This document shows, in pieces, positions 63,411-64,000 of a stretch of 64,000 bases of DNA. The notes below the pieces were generated by a model. The model worked only from the letters and a program-made list of their open reading frames with translations, was not told the DNA's origin and ran no database searches. The position numbers were made by a program, and so were the translations under genes. How positions within the stretch are numbered: the stretch's first letter is position 1; every line of letters starts with the position of its first letter. The DNA comes from Rhodanobacter glycinis (GTDB lineage: Bacteria > Pseudomonadota > Gammaproteobacteria > Xanthomonadales > Rhodanobacteraceae), in NCBI RefSeq assembly GCF_006438785.1, contig NZ_RCZB01000006.1, positions 62,001 to 126,000 of the forward strand, read 5' to 3'.

Positions 63411-64000
63411 CTATTTGCCGCTCAGCTCGCGATTGGCCAGCCATTGCGCCACCGCGGCCATCTCGTCATACGAGTGAACGCCGGCCACGCGATATTTGCC
63501 GTTGACCACGATGGTCGGGGTGCCGTCGACCTGCCATTTGCGGATCAACTCGAGATCGCTCTTCAGCTTCGCGGTCGTTTCGGCAGACGTGGCGATGCGC
63601 ATGAACTCCGCCCGGTCGACACCTTCGCGGGCGTAGAAATCGGCCAGTTCGTCCATCGAGTTGATCGGATAGTTCTGGCCAAACTTGGCGGCGAACAATG
63701 CCAGGTGGGTGCGATCGATCACGCCGAGCTGCTTCGCCGCATAATACGCGCGCGCAAACGGCAGCCACTCGGCGCTGAATGGCGCCGGCAACAGCTTGAA
63801 CGTCACCCCCGCAGGCAGCTGCTTGCGCAGTTTCTCGGCGATCGGCGCGAACTGGGCGCAGTGGATGCAACCGTAGGAAAACACCTCGGTCACCTCCACC
63901 TTGCCCTCGCTGCTGTAGCGCTGATGCGGGCCGGGCAGGGTCACGTACTCGCTGCCCTCGGTATAGGGCGCCGGCGCGCTGGACTGCGCGGTGCAGGCGC
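63411..64000 (-). CDS. dsbA: Thiol:disulfide interchange protein DsbA (partial, 5' end outside window)
   Basis: A periplasmic thioredoxin-fold oxidase that introduces disulfides. The gene continues beyond the window edge, so the N-terminus and signal are missing. The visible part has the active-site CIHC in FSYGCIHCAQFAPIAEKLRKQLP, an alpha-helical insertion, and the cis-Pro loop in WQVDGTPTIVVNGKYRV, near a C-terminal helix. The upstream residues (CTAQSSAPAPYTEGSEYV) suggest a processed N-terminus. Secreted proteins with Cys pairs encoded in this window (M4 and S53 proteases) would be substrates for such an enzyme. Confidence 0.92.
   Translation of the reverse strand, partial: ACTAQSSAPAPYTEGSEYVTLPGPHQRYSSEGKVEVTEVFSYGCIHCAQFAPIAEKLRKQLPAGVTFKLLPAPFSAEWLPFARAYYAAKQLGVIDRTHLALFAAKFGQNYPINSMDELADFYAREGVDRAEFMRIATSAETTAKLKSDLELIRKWQVDGTPTIVVNGKYRVAGVHSYDEMAAVAQWLANRELSGK

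Overview
The window is a GC-rich chromosomal segment from a gammaproteobacterium, most likely family Rhodanobacteraceae or a close relative in the Xanthomonadales (Rhodanobacter, Dyella or Luteibacter type). Reasons: the type II secretion genes run in the Xanthomonas xps order E-F-G-H-I-J-K-L-M-N-D; there is a xanthomonalisin-type S53 peptidase, a Xanthomonas-like glutaminyl cyclase, and interspersed palindromic repeats of the kind scattered through these genomes. The assignment is inference from gene content, not a phylogeny. I see no rRNA, tRNA, CRISPR array, phage or transposase.

Layout. 0-10.4 kb: metabolism and housekeeping (a lipoprotein, monomeric isocitrate dehydrogenase, a TraB/GumN protein, an aldo/keto reductase, a LysR regulator with a divergent 60-residue gene, class III alcohol dehydrogenase, an exported methyltransferase-like protein, RluE, TatD). 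10.5-14.6 kb: surface functions, namely a LasB-like M4 metalloprotease and a YadA-type trimeric autotransporter. 14.7-25.8 kb: a tightly coupled eleven-gene type II secretion operon. 25.8-32.1 kb: HrpB helicase carrying an in-frame palindromic repeat insertion, a CHASE-PAS-GGDEF-EAL protein and an ArsR-type regulator. 32.3-35.7 kb: a secreted S53 peptidase with PKD and two PPC domains, then an 843-base AT-richer gap. 35.7-37.9 kb: a flavoprotein and a LysR regulator. 38.1-42.6 kb: a decaheme cytochrome, an MtrB/PioB porin and a diheme cytochrome c4, which together look like an outer-membrane electron conduit.

42.6-48.3 kb: glutaminyl cyclase, DbpA, folB-folK, a DUF6159-like membrane protein, a FolM-type pteridine reductase and an EcsC protein. 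48.5-52.1 kb: a TonB-dependent receptor behind a perfect 18-base palindrome resembling a Zur box, then a MidA/NDUFAF7-type methyltransferase. 52.1-64 kb: an LtaS-like sulfatase-fold membrane enzyme, CCA-adding enzyme, a TPR-sulfotransferase, an NDUFA9-like protein, a soluble lytic transglycosylase, a GH17 membrane protein, a small membrane protein, an EEP-family phosphatase/nuclease and a DsbA cut by the window edge.

How they work together: the two secreted proteases (M4 and S53) are plausible clients of the type II system. The decaheme/porin/c4 set would move electrons across the outer membrane, with a divergently transcribed LysR gene as a candidate regulator. folB, folK and folM serve pterin/folate metabolism. 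The most interesting points are the electron-conduit cluster, the repeat domesticated inside hrpB, the candidate Zur operator, the loss of the zinc tetracysteine motif in GspE, and a possible 54-codon leader ORF coupled to the flavoprotein gene.
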